From: a virus
Virus record (IMG/VR): IMGVR_UViG_3300002350_000003
Span: 19,985 to 83,984 of that record
Reading direction: 5' to 3' (one strand)
DNA: 64,000 nt
Positions 17,084 to 25,428 of the stretch are shown here, one piece after another. The position numbers and the translations under genes are program-made. Position 1 is the first letter of the stretch, and every line of letters begins with the position of its first letter. The notes under the pieces are model-generated. The model was not told where the DNA came from. It ran no database searches and saw only the letters and a list, made by a program, of their open reading frames with translations.

Positions 17084-18524
17084 TAATTTTTAGCTTATCT
17101 AATGTATTCTGATCTACCATACCAGTATCTCCAACTGGTTGATTCTTAAATTCATTACGTGTTTTAAGTTCTCTTAACTTGGCGTGAGATCCCTGCATTA
17201 CCATGTTGATATAATCACCATCGTCCAAACCTCCACCATGCCTTGAAACAATTGGCACAAGCTTCCTATTGCCAGCATTTGGCCCATCTTCTGCTAGTTC
17301 TTCTGGAGATTTGATTTTGAATATACTGAATGATGTACATAGCCAAATCAATCTGTCCGATCCAGAAACAGCGTCTGTGCTTTCTTTTGTTATGCCGTCA
17401 CGGTTCAATTGTACAAAGGACAAGCATGGTATGTCAAGCTTGACGCAAAGATTATGTAGCGATGTAATCTGAAAACCAAGTGCTTGGTACTCTTGTATAT
17501 TATTAGTAATAGAAGTGGATGACATTAACTTAAGATAATCATATATAATAAGACAGTTATTTGTCTTGCCATTATCACCCATCTTGACTTCTTGCATAAC
17601 CCAACGTTTAATTAGGTTAAGTATTTGTTCAAATGGTTTTCCAGCAACGCTAACATAACTATAAGGTATAGACTCAATCTTTTCAATTGCTTCCATTACC
17701 TTGCGTCGTTTTTCTTCATCTTCTGTAAACTTACCAGTGGCTACTTCATTGATTGGAACTCCACTTATGTTTGCCAATAGTCTATTTAAATGATCTTCCT
17801 TACTCATTTCAGTATCTAACATCAATACTGGAACTCCACCAGAAGATACATTTAATGCTACATTATCAGCGAACACGCTTTTCCCAACTTTGGGTCGTGC
17901 TGATATTAAATCAACACACTTCCTTCGCAATCCACCGCCAATTGCTTCATCATACTTGTTGAAGCCGGTTGGAATGCCTATAATGTCACATTTATTTTCT
18001 TCTAGAAACTGTATATAATCTTTGGCATCCTTGCCAATCTTTTCTGGAAGATCGCCGCTATCATCTTCCCTTAAGAAATCAGTAACTGGATTCTCCAGTA
18101 TTTGTATAATCTCATTTATAGACTCAGCACCAGTAACACTATCTACATCTTTATGAATTTTTGCAGTAAGACCTTTTATCTTACGTGCAAATTCAAACTT
18201 CTTCATCTGTATTGCAAAGCTAAACACATTATCTTTGTTGATTGGGAAGTCCATTAAAGACTTAATATACTTCAACTCTTGATCTGTGTTTATGCTTTCA
18301 GAAAGATTCAACTGATCTGCTGCCGACAGTATTGATGGTATATCTACTTTCTGATCGTTGAGAATAACCTTTTCAATGCACTTAAACAATATTTGATTAT
18401 TCAAATGTCCGAAAGTATCTTGACTCACTACGTCAGATATAGCTACATATCCATCTATACCGTGCTGCAATAGTCCAGCTAAAACGGCTCTTTCTGATCC
18501 AATATCAGTTAGTTTAACTTCCAT
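17058..18524 (-). CDS. dnaB: Replicative DNA helicase (DnaB family)
   Basis: The 488-residue protein has the DnaB N-terminal helical domain (GSERAVLAGLLQHGIDGYV) and a RecA-like motor domain: PTGFNKYDEAIGGGLRRK, the Walker A ARPKVGKSVF near residue 220, LMLDTEMSKEDHLNRLLA, Walker B CLIIYDYLKLM near 335 and VQLNRDG. It unwinds DNA ahead of the polymerase. I chose ATG 18524, one base after the upstream stop (TAATATG) and matching the family N-terminus; earlier ATGs at 18566 and 18602 overlap the upstream gene and lack a RBS. Confidence 0.9.
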   Translation of the reverse strand: MEVKLTDIGSERAVLAGLLQHGIDGYVAISDVVSQDTFGHLNNQILFKCIEKVILNDQKVDIPSILSAADQLNLSESINTDQELKYIKSLMDFPINKDNVFSFAIQMKKFEFARKIKGLTAKIHKDVDSVTGAESINEIIQILENPVTDFLREDDSGDLPEKIGKDAKDYIQFLEENKCDIIGIPTGFNKYDEAIGGGLRRKCVDLISARPKVGKSVFADNVALNVSSGGVPVLMLDTEMSKEDHLNRLLANISGVPINEVATGKFTEDEEKRRKVMEAIEKIESIPYSYVSVAGKPFEQILNLIKRWVMQEVKMGDNGKTNNCLIIYDYLKLMSSTSITNNIQEYQALGFQITSLHNLCVKLDIPCLSFVQLNRDGITKESTDAVSGSDRLIWLCTSFSIFKIKSPEELAEDGPNAGNRKLVPIVSRHGGGLDDGDYINMVMQGSHAKLRELKTRNEFKNQPVGDTGMVDQNTLDKLKINGLAEDQE

Positions 18525-18525
18525 A

Positions 18526-18945
18526 TTATTTGCCGGTGCATCGATTGCAACGGTAGTAATCTCCATGAACAAACTTGGGATCTTCCTTGAATGATTTTCC
18601 ACAAACGTGGCACTCTACTTCTACTCTTTTATGTGGTTGACGGCGACGGGGTGTTCTCTCAAACTGTGGAGTTTCTACATCCTTAAACTCGCCCGTGTCT
18701 TTCCACTCGTTCTTTCTGGCTCTCACGGCTTCTTTTCTCCTAGTATTAGAATTACTATCCTGCTTAAAAACAGTAAAATCTTCATTCACGCTTGCAGGAG
18801 GCGTGGAAGATTGTATTTTCTTTATGCTTTCCTTTTTCACTTCTTTTGGAACGCTGGCTACGGTTGGACTATCACCAACTAGTGCTTTTAATAAAGCTTG
18901 CTTTTGCTCATCGTTAAGCATATTTATAAAATCGTTCATACTCAT
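18526..18945 (-). CDS. Hypothetical protein with C-terminal zinc finger
   Basis: The 139-residue protein starts MSMNDFINMLNDEQKQALLK, with a disordered, lysine-rich middle. The C-terminus has CHVCGKSFKEDPKFVHGDYY then RCNRCTGK, a CxxC-x(n)-CxxC zinc ribbon. It lies directly upstream of dnaB with a shared operon, so an accessory role in replication (loader or ssDNA contact) is possible, but I recognise no family. Confidence 0.6.
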   Translation of the reverse strand: MSMNDFINMLNDEQKQALLKALVGDSPTVASVPKEVKKESIKKIQSSTPPASVNEDFTVFKQDSNSNTRRKEAVRARKNEWKDTGEFKDVETPQFERTPRRRQPHKRVEVECHVCGKSFKEDPKFVHGDYYRCNRCTGK

Positions 18946-19418
18946 GATCGTTTACCTTTCTCAAGTAGTATATCGGCTTTTCTCTTTAGTTCAAATACTT
19001 TACCATCTAATGATTGTAGCCTAGCCTCTGCTACTTCTCTCATATTTTCTAGCGATGCAGCATATGAATTACTATTAGCTAATATGTGCTTCTTAGATTC
19101 GTGCTTAGTATACTGACCAAACTCTTGACTATTCTTAACAATTAGCTTTTCCATTTGATCATTGCACCAGTTCAATGCCACTTTATTCTTACTTATTTCG
19201 TCTTGAATGTAGGTAGCGTAACCATATAAAAGATATGCGGCATCAAATAGTTCTGTTTGTGTTAACTTCCTAAGTTGATCAGAGGACATATCTGCTACAA
19301 ACAAATATTCTTCTCTAAAAGAAGAGAACTTTGTATTACTCAAATTTATATAGTCATTAATTGATGCTATATATTCTGCTAACTTATCAGATGCCTTTAA
19401 TTCTTTGTCGCCACTCAT
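18942..19418 (-). CDS. Hypothetical coiled-coil protein in recombination block
   Basis: The 158-residue protein is largely helical and charged, with a C-terminal coiled coil (VAEARLQSLDGKVFELKRKA). No catalytic motif is visible. Its place between the RecA-like recombinase/nuclease pair and dnaB, and its size, resemble the position of mediator proteins such as T4 UvsY. That is inference from context; the UvsY signature is not recognisable. It overlaps the nuclease gene by 32 bases. Confidence 0.55.
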   Translation of the reverse strand: MSGDKELKASDKLAEYIASINDYINLSNTKFSSFREEYLFVADMSSDQLRKLTQTELFDAAYLLYGYATYIQDEISKNKVALNWCNDQMEKLIVKNSQEFGQYTKHESKKHILANSNSYAASLENMREVAEARLQSLDGKVFELKRKADILLEKGKRS

Positions 19419-19809
19419 CGTCGCTTTCTGAATATTTTAGGGTTATTAGTTCAATTCCATTCAACTCACACCAGTTTATCTTATCATCGTCACGAACTTG
19501 ACCTTTTATGAAGTCTGCTTTGCTCCTATGAAAGAATGGATTGTACTCATAGTGCTGCTCTCCATGAACCTCAACCCCCAGTTTAATAGAAGGAATATAA
19601 AAGTCAAGGTACAGTACAGATTTTCTATGTAAGGCTGTGCTTCCCGGTAACTTTACTTCTTCTAGTATTCTATAACTATTGTAGATTTCTTTTAGTAAGT
19701 TTCTAGCCCGAATATGATATTTAGATCGCTTACGCTTGTCATCATTAAAAACATCATATCCAGTTAGATTCCACGCATATTCTTTACCATTTATGCCGGT
19801 AACTTTCAA
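19387..19809 (-). CDS. PD-(D/E)XK-type endonuclease (DUF559/Vsr-like fold)
   Basis: The 140-residue protein has LYLDFYIPSIKLGVEVHGEQ near residues 66-85, the D-x(n)-E-x-H/K core of small restriction-like nucleases. It is followed by EYNPFFHRSKADFIKGQVRD and KINWCELNGIELITL, the final helix-strand pair. It could resolve or nick recombination intermediates. It overlaps the recA-like gene stop by 4 bases (ATGA), placing it in the recombination operon. Resolvase versus repair nuclease cannot be decided. Confidence 0.75.
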   Translation of the reverse strand: MKVTGINGKEYAWNLTGYDVFNDDKRKRSKYHIRARNLLKEIYNSYRILEEVKLPGSTALHRKSVLYLDFYIPSIKLGVEVHGEQHYEYNPFFHRSKADFIKGQVRDDDKINWCELNGIELITLKYSESDDEWRQRIKGI

Positions 19810-20912
19810 TGAAGCTCCTTTATCTTGTTATAAATAAATGATGAAATTGCTAGATTGCCATTCAAGAATTCTGCTACGTTGTTAACGCCTTGAAACTTAA
19901 AGAATCTTTCTATTTCGTCTGGAGTCTTGCCTATCTGGTTTTCTTCTAGCACCTTAGAAACAATGGGATTTTCTGGTTCATCTACGGCACACTGTATAGT
20001 ATACCAAGCACCAGCCGCTTTGATAAGTCTAAACTCACAGGCAATCTGAATTATCTCTTGTACTTCGTCAACTCCAACCCCGTACTTAATCCAACTTTCT
20101 GCTGTACTATTTGGCCTACCGCCAGCGGTTGATGTTTTTATTACCCAGTTTGCTATCTGACCAACGTGTACACCAGTATCTTTTGGAACTTGCCACTTTC
20201 CGCGATGGGTGATCACCATGTTTGTACCGGCTTGATATTGTAACATGTTTCCACAATCTGCCATCTTTTGTGGTGCATATGGAGATCCGCCAGTATTAGC
20301 AATATTATGAGTAATACAAATTAATATAGTCTTATTCTTCATAAGCGTACCACTAATACGCTTGAAAAACATGGAGAGTAATCTTGGCAAAGCATTTCTT
20401 ACGCCCGTTCTAACTTCTCCCTCTAGCTCACACGCTGGAACCATATTAGATAGTGAGTCTGTAATTATGAGGCAACCGGGATCATTGTTAATATAAAACT
20501 CAATAATGTTTAAGAAGTCTTCTGCTGATAGAACTCTCTCATCAGTTGATTCTATAATGATAATATTATCTGGTTCTAGACCTTTAATACCATCAAAGTT
20601 TTGCTTAGATAGTCTACCCTCTGTGTTTATATAAATGATTCTTTTGTTGAGCTTTTGACACTTGGCAGCAAAATGTAATGCTGTTGTGGTTTTTCCGCTT
20701 TTTGGATCTCCCGTCATTACTACTACAGATCCTTCTCTTAGCCCACCGCCCAAAGCAATATCAAGGGCTGGAGATATTCCTATAACTCCCAGACTATTTA
20801 TATTTTGAAGAACTTCTGTTCCACTCCTAACAACATCGCCATACTTACTTACTATAGAATTACTAACCGCATCTTCTGAAAACTTACCTGTTATCTTTTT
20901 GGTTTTGCTCAT
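19806..20912 (-). CDS. RecA/UvsX-family recombinase
   Basis: The 368-residue protein is a RecA-fold ATPase. Walker A is MTGDPKSGKTT near residues 66-76, Walker B is CLIITDSLSNM near 152. QPQ-like loop 1 is replaced by EGEVRTGVRNALPRLLSMFF, and QYQAGTNMVITHRG then GGRPNSTAESWIKYGVGVDE match loop 2 and the C-terminal strands. It would promote strand exchange in phage recombination-dependent replication. It lacks the C-terminal domain of bacterial RecA but has a helical tail. Overlaps on both sides show operon membership. Confidence 0.85.
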   Translation of the reverse strand: MSKTKKITGKFSEDAVSNSIVSKYGDVVRSGTEVLQNINSLGVIGISPALDIALGGGLREGSVVVMTGDPKSGKTTTALHFAAKCQKLNKRIIYINTEGRLSKQNFDGIKGLEPDNIIIIESTDERVLSAEDFLNIIEFYINNDPGCLIITDSLSNMVPACELEGEVRTGVRNALPRLLSMFFKRISGTLMKNKTILICITHNIANTGGSPYAPQKMADCGNMLQYQAGTNMVITHRGKWQVPKDTGVHVGQIANWVIKTSTAGGRPNSTAESWIKYGVGVDEVQEIIQIACEFRLIKAAGAWYTIQCAVDEPENPIVSKVLEENQIGKTPDEIERFFKFQGVNNVAEFLNGNLAISSFIYNKIKELH

Positions 20913-21424
20913 AAATTCCTCAGTTGGTTCAACGTTGTCCTTTTTGTATTATAGCCGCTAGACGATCTAGTTTCAAGCGGTGTATTTTCTTCTTTAACTT
21001 CAAGATTAACTTGGGGTTTATTTTGTTCTTCTTCAATCTTCTTTTGATATTTGGCAATTACTTTTTCTGCTTCTGGGCTAATCTTATATCCTCTTCCATT
21101 TTGCACACCAAGTACCAGTAGCCTATCAAAGTCTTTTGATTTTATAGCTTGCAATATAGCTTCTTCGCTATATTTCTTTTTAAGCTGAACCGCAGCACCG
21201 TGCTGTTTCTTCCACAACCAATGTAGTGGATCACCTTTAGTCCAGAACTTATATGAAGGTTTACCCAAGTTCAATTTTTCAGATCTTCTCAAAACTATAT
21301 ATTCTGCAACATATGCTTCAAAAGTACAGTATTCACCAGTATGAATATGCTTGTATTTATGAGTTTCTGACCATTCTTTTTGATACGTCTGATTAAATAA
21401 TTGCGGCTTATCTTTGTTTGACAT
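20909..21424 (-). CDS. Hypothetical protein upstream of recombinase
   Basis: The 171-residue protein is basic with Trp-rich patches (FWTKGDPLHWLWKKQHGAAV near residue 60) and a charged, disordered C-terminus ending in NTKRTTLNQLRNL. The basic/aromatic composition suggests nucleic-acid binding. It is not recognised. It overlaps the recombinase start by 4 bases, so a partner role is possible. Confidence 0.55.
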   Translation of the reverse strand: MSNKDKPQLFNQTYQKEWSETHKYKHIHTGEYCTFEAYVAEYIVLRRSEKLNLGKPSYKFWTKGDPLHWLWKKQHGAAVQLKKKYSEEAILQAIKSKDFDRLLVLGVQNGRGYKISPEAEKVIAKYQKKIEEEQNKPQVNLEVKEENTPLETRSSSGYNTKRTTLNQLRNL

Positions 21425-21836
21425 AGTTATAAATTATCGCCTCTTCAAAACATTGATCAATATTATCTTCTTCTTCAAGCTGTTTTATCAGCTCTGGAAT
21501 AACCCAGATACTTTTTTCAACTCTAGATTCAAACACTTTTCCAACAGTATAAGTTTGCCTCTCTGACTGCCCAAAAGAAGCAAGGATAGATCTTGTTAGA
21601 TAAACACCGTCTGAGTTGCATGTATCAACTTCAATGGAATTAGATCTATACTGTAGACCAACTTTGGTTACACCCAGATTTTTTTGTTTACAATAATCTT
21701 TAAGCTCTAACCACTCTGAATACTCTCTTAAGTATATTTCTTCATTGTTTGTCAGGGTTGCTCTTATCCAAGTATTGTACTTGTTTTTTTTATATTCTTC
21801 TAGCCAATCTTGATATGATCTTATGAAATTTATCAT
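21408..21836 (-). CDS. Hypothetical protein
   Basis: The 142-residue protein begins MINFIRSYQDWLEEYKKNKY and has the segment VDTCNSDGVYLTRSILASFG in the middle, mixed alpha/beta by eye. It ends with an acidic helix (LEEEDNIDQCFEEAIIYNYV). I see no motif of a known family. It overlaps neighbours by 4 and 17 bases within the replication operon. Confidence 0.55.
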   Translation of the reverse strand: MINFIRSYQDWLEEYKKNKYNTWIRATLTNNEEIYLREYSEWLELKDYCKQKNLGVTKVGLQYRSNSIEVDTCNSDGVYLTRSILASFGQSERQTYTVGKVFESRVEKSIWVIPELIKQLEEEDNIDQCFEEAIIYNYVKQR

Positions 21837-22117
21837 CTTATTTTAGTAACACATTCGTGCTTTATTGGAGTAACTTTTCTTTTTTCATCTATCATTGTAG
21901 ATGCACTTTCTGTCATTATAGTAGCACCGTTCTGACGAGCAAACTGCTGATCGATCAATGTTTTTGGTGGTTCTACTTTATTTTTCTTGATATGTTTTTC
22001 TATAGCTCCAGAAGCTCTATCTAAATCTGTTGCTATTTGTTCTATTGATTGTCCAGACTTAAATTTTTCTTCAACATAAAAAGCTTCTGCTTTTCCAAGT
22101 GGTCCTGTTTTAGCCAT
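21833..22117 (-). CDS. Small helix-turn-helix protein
   Basis: The 94-residue protein contains AEAFYVEEKFKSGQSIEQIA then DLDRASGAIEKHIKK (residues 10-45), a resolvase-like helix-turn-helix that usually binds DNA. The C-terminus is polar. It may be a small regulator or a DNA-binding accessory of the recombination operon. Overlaps by 4 bases downstream and 8 upstream. Confidence 0.6.
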   Translation of the reverse strand: MAKTGPLGKAEAFYVEEKFKSGQSIEQIATDLDRASGAIEKHIKKNKVEPPKTLIDQQFARQNGATIMTESASTMIDEKRKVTPIKHECVTKIR

Positions 22118-22457
22118 TGATGAAACTCCTTTGCGCTCTAGTCATATATAGTGAGTTCTTGCTTTTCAAATACGATGTATAATAATTGTATGTTTGTTGA
22201 CTTACGGGCTTATACTCTAATCTTAGATTAGACTCTCTATGACTGTCTGCTCCATAAGGATCATAAGGTTGATTATTGAATGTGATGATGGCATATTTCA
22301 TCTGAACCCTACCTTCACCCATGTCGGTAGTAATAGTCTTAGCAAAAACTCGTTCAGATTCATCTGTGATGGATCTGCCAAGTTTGTTTAACAATACTTC
22401 ATGAATTTCTTTCTTATCAATATTTTCAAAACTATCTGATGAGCTAATAAACTTCAT
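22110..22457 (-). CDS. Hypothetical protein
   Basis: The 115-residue protein begins MKFISSSDSFENIDKKEIHE and contains RVQMKYAIITFNNQPYDPYG, a beta-rich middle. It ends with a Tyr-rich helix (SQQTYNYYTSYLKSKNSLYM). No family recognised. It starts 4 bases inside the zinc-ribbon gene, so it belongs to the same unit. Confidence 0.55.
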   Translation of the reverse strand: MKFISSSDSFENIDKKEIHEVLLNKLGRSITDESERVFAKTITTDMGEGRVQMKYAIITFNNQPYDPYGADSHRESNLRLEYKPVSQQTYNYYTSYLKSKNSLYMTRAQRSFING

Positions 22458-22804
22458 TTTTCACCTGTCATTATATATTTAGTTCTTTGGGTTTCTGACA
22501 TTTTATTTATTTCTTTTTTGGAGGCAGACCCCAATGAAGAAAAGTGCGAGTCATTACCCACACTCTTCTTCGATTGGGCTTCTATCTCAGACTTCTCGTA
22601 GTGACCTTTTTTAGACCAATTTCTATCCGCGAGACTTCCAATAGTCTTAGGTTCTGACATAAAAGAAGCTATGCCACCATATATTACCCTTCTCAGACCT
22701 TCTTTTCCACAATTTGTACATTGAGTCAAAGCATCATCTTTTATAGATTGGTAAACGTCCTTCATTTCATGCGAACATTCATCACAAACGTAGTCATATA
22801 GCAT
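22454..22804 (-). CDS. FmdB-like zinc ribbon protein
   Basis: The 116-residue protein begins MLYDYVCDECSHEMKDVYQS with CTNCGKEGLRRVIYGG at about 33-48. Two CxxC pairs in this spacing are the FmdB/CxxC-type zinc ribbon often found in phages. The rest is polar and ends with TQRTKYIMTGEK. Such proteins may contact nucleic acid or RNA polymerase; the role here is unknown. It follows the PhoH gene by 7 bases. Confidence 0.7.
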   Translation of the reverse strand: MLYDYVCDECSHEMKDVYQSIKDDALTQCTNCGKEGLRRVIYGGIASFMSEPKTIGSLADRNWSKKGHYEKSEIEAQSKKSVGNDSHFSSLGSASKKEINKMSETQRTKYIMTGEK

Positions 22805-22811
22805 TTTTTCC

Positions 22812-23504
22812 TCAAGATTCTAGAGCGTGTAAAACCGCTCCTAATATTCCATTTCTTTGTATATCTTGATAACCTAAACCGCAAATACCAATACCATTGA
22901 TATTACTTAATTTATCTATACATTCTAATAATCCATTACCACGATACAAGTCTGTTTGTTTTGTATCGCCATTGATCATAACCTTAGAATTCTCGCCCAT
23001 TCTTGTTATAAACATTTTAATCTGCTCTAATGTGCAATTTTGGGCTTCATCTAAAATCATATATGCATTATGGAATGTTGATCCTCTCATTGTTTCTAAC
23101 GGCTCAAATCTTATTCTTCTAGTATTATAGTACAAGCCAAACTTATCTCTGCCTAGAAAATATTTAAGATTTTCTTCCATAGGCTGTAAGTATGGTTTAA
23201 TTTTGTCCCCAAGTTCTCCCGGTAAAGAACCAATATCTTTGCCAGTGCAAACTAAGGGTCTTGTTACTATAATGGATTCTATCTTATCCTTCATAAGATG
23301 TTCAGCAGCTATACCGGCAGCAATAAAAGATTTGCCAGTACCAGATGGGCCAGTGCAAAAAATAATATCATTCTCAACAATAGATAAGATATATTCTTTT
23401 TGATTGTCTGTTTTAGCTATTAAAACATTTTCTTTAGGAGTTTGCTTTTTATTTTTTTTGTTGTTATTATTCTTTCTCGGATTGTTATTTGCCGCTGCTG
23501 CCAA
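22812..23504 (-). CDS. phoH: PhoH-like ATPase
   Basis: The 230-residue protein has a basic, Asn-rich N-terminus (about 25 residues), then the PhoH core: FCTGPSGTGKSFIAAGIA (Walker A near 52), IIVTRPLVCTGKDIGSLPGE near 78, and AYMILDEAQNCTLEQIKMF (Walker B near 150). MINGDTKQTDL follows as sensor-like motif. PhoH proteins are RNA-associated ATPases common in phages and often linked to nucleotide stress; the precise role is unknown. It overlaps the dUTPase end by 20 bases. Confidence 0.9.
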   Translation of the reverse strand: MAAAANNNPRKNNNNKKNKKQTPKENVLIAKTDNQKEYILSIVENDIIFCTGPSGTGKSFIAAGIAAEHLMKDKIESIIVTRPLVCTGKDIGSLPGELGDKIKPYLQPMEENLKYFLGRDKFGLYYNTRRIRFEPLETMRGSTFHNAYMILDEAQNCTLEQIKMFITRMGENSKVMINGDTKQTDLYRGNGLLECIDKLSNINGIGICGLGYQDIQRNGILGAVLHALES

Positions 23505-23904
23505 AGCCGTTGTCTCCTCGTTGCGAGGAACCTAACGTTTCATGGACCTCCATACTTACGCGAGGAACCTCTTGGAATATAATCTGAGCGATTCTATCCC
23601 CGGTATTTATACCTACAACTTCATCAGAAGTGTTGTATAAGCATACCATTATTTCTCCTCTATATCCGCTATCCACTACCCCTGCTAAAACATCAATTCC
23701 ATGTTTAACTGATAGTCCCGATCTGGGCCAAATTAAACCGGCAAAGTGTTCTGGCATTTGTATTGCTATCCCCGTTCTGACAGTCTTACGTTGTTTTGGT
23801 GGTATGACGGTATCAAGCACTGAGTATAAGTCAAATCCTGCGTCATTTATATTAGCTTTTGTTGGAACTTTGGCATTATTATCAAGTAATTGAACAGAAA
23901 TCAT
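23485..23904 (-). CDS. dut: dUTPase (trimeric)
   Basis: The 139-residue protein contains the five trimeric dUTPase motifs: NDAGFDLYS (motif I, near 21), PRSGLSVKHGIDVLAGVVD (motifs II and III, near 61-79), GDRIAQIIF (IV) and the C-terminal RGDNGFGSSG (V) that closes the active site. It hydrolyses dUTP to dUMP, keeping uracil out of phage DNA and supplying thymidylate synthase (ThyX, 48008-48643). It is overlapped by RNR beta gene by 4 bases. Confidence 0.92.
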   Translation of the reverse strand: MISVQLLDNNAKVPTKANINDAGFDLYSVLDTVIPPKQRKTVRTGIAIQMPEHFAGLIWPRSGLSVKHGIDVLAGVVDSGYRGEIMVCLYNTSDEVVGINTGDRIAQIIFQEVPRVSMEVHETLGSSQRGDNGFGSSGK

Positions 23905-24980
23905 AGATCGAATCCTCCTAGGTCAACATCCTCTAAGTCATTCTTACTAGCACCAATCTTATATGAAGTAATTTCATGCTCTTGTGGTGCAACTTGTACT
24001 GATTCACTATTCATCCAAGGGTCAGTCCATCCAGATATTGGGTTTCTACAACCCTTATCGTATGGTAGTCCTATATTCTTTCTTCTGGTCATACATAGCC
24101 AATCAATGTATTCAGCCATTACCTTTTCATTTAAGCCAATGATTGATCCATCTTTAAATAGATATTCTGCCCATGCTTTTTCCTCATTTGCTGCGGATTC
24201 AAACATTGCTACGGCTTCTTCTTGGCATTCTTCTGCTATCTTTACAAATCCCTCTTCTGGAACATTATGAAGAATCTTAATAATTTCCTGAGTATTATAA
24301 AGATGTAATGCCTCATCGCGTTTTATTAGTTTAATAATGTCTGCATTACCGATCATTTTCTTATTTTCTGCAAACGCGAATGCAGAAATAAATGAGACAT
24401 AAAATCTAACTGCTTCAAGTATGTTAACGCTAATGAGAGTTAGGTAAATCTGCTTTTTTATATCTTTAACTTTGCCGGAATGACCTACTTCTCGTAAAGC
24501 GTTATATTCTTTTATTGCTACATTAGCTCGTTTGAGAATTTCTTTGTCTGTTAAACAGCTATCTAATATTTCACTAGGATTATTATATACGTTCTTAATA
24601 ATATATGTATAGCTGTAACTATGAATTTGTTCGAAAAATTGCCAAACATTCATACAAGCTTCTAATTCTGGATTAGAAACATACTGATTGAAGCTTGGAA
24701 CACCCCTACAAATAACTGAATCAAGCATAGTTTGATATTTAAGATTAGATGTGAAAATAAATCTTTCATTCTCACTCATAATATCATCATTTTTGAAGTC
24801 ATTACGATCTTTCTTCAGTTCTATTTCTTCTGGACGCCAAAAGAATTCAATTTGTTTCTTATATAAATCAAAAAATACTGGATATTTAAATTTATCATAT
24901 CTCTGTAATGATAAGTTTTCGCCTAAAAATAATGGTTGCTTCAAGTAGTCAACGTTTTTAGTATTTAATATTGTTTTCAT
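23901..24980 (-). CDS. nrdB: Ribonucleotide reductase beta subunit (class I)
   Basis: The 359-residue protein carries the diiron/tyrosyl-radical ferritin-like core: EFFWRPEEIEL near 48-58, SNLKYQTMLDSVICRG near 80, FEQIHSYSYTYII near 115 (iron ligands E and H) and RDEALHL near 232. The C-terminus LEDVDLGGFDL fits the peptide that docks on NrdA. It works with NrdA to reduce ribonucleotides to dNTP precursors. An HNH gene separates it from nrdA, overlapping the start by 23 bases. Confidence 0.9.
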   Translation of the reverse strand: MKTILNTKNVDYLKQPLFLGENLSLQRYDKFKYPVFFDLYKKQIEFFWRPEEIELKKDRNDFKNDDIMSENERFIFTSNLKYQTMLDSVICRGVPSFNQYVSNPELEACMNVWQFFEQIHSYSYTYIIKNVYNNPSEILDSCLTDKEILKRANVAIKEYNALREVGHSGKVKDIKKQIYLTLISVNILEAVRFYVSFISAFAFAENKKMIGNADIIKLIKRDEALHLYNTQEIIKILHNVPEEGFVKIAEECQEEAVAMFESAANEEKAWAEYLFKDGSIIGLNEKVMAEYIDWLCMTRRKNIGLPYDKGCRNPISGWTDPWMNSESVQVAPQEHEITSYKIGASKNDLEDVDLGGFDL

Positions 24981-25428
24981 GTTCCAATCTTCTTTCTATA
25001 GCTTTATTTATATCATCAAAAAAGCCTAACTCTTTGCGTTTACCATTAATTTGTATTCTTACTTGCCACTTTTTTCTTATTTTATTCCAAGAAATACCTC
25101 TATACCCACTAGTTGAATCTTTTCTAACATGTGAATTACTTTGATTAATTTCTTGTGTGACATCTCGTAAATTATTAATACAATTATTCTGTTTATTTCT
25201 ATCAATGTGATCTATTTGATTTTTAGGCCATTCATCATAATACAAATACCATGCCAATCTGTGTGCTTTATATCTTTTATATCCTACTGATATTACTATA
25301 TACCCCTTATTATCAATAGTACCTGCGATATCTCCCGCCTTTGTATATCCCAAATTAGGATTTATTTTCCAGAATATATTTCCAGTGTTGGGGTCATATA
25401 ATAACATTTCTTTTAAATTATATTGCAC
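24958..25428 (-). CDS. HNH homing endonuclease inserted between nrdA and nrdB
   Basis: The 156-residue protein has YDPNTGNIFWK near the start, HRLAWYLYYDEWPKNQIDHI then NNCINNLRDVTQEINQSN (HNH core), and an AP2-like DNA-binding C-terminus (GYRGISWNKIRKKWQVRI). I propose a GTG start at 25428, one base out of phase with the nrdA stop region, with GAGGGTGG upstream. The next ATG is at 25407. Such genes spread by cutting uninterrupted alleles. It sits exactly in the nrdA-nrdB junction. Confidence 0.85.
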   Translation of the reverse strand: MQYNLKEMLLYDPNTGNIFWKINPNLGYTKAGDIAGTIDNKGYIVISVGYKRYKAHRLAWYLYYDEWPKNQIDHIDRNKQNNCINNLRDVTQEINQSNSHVRKDSTSGYRGISWNKIRKKWQVRIQINGKRKELGFFDDINKAIERRLEHENNIKY

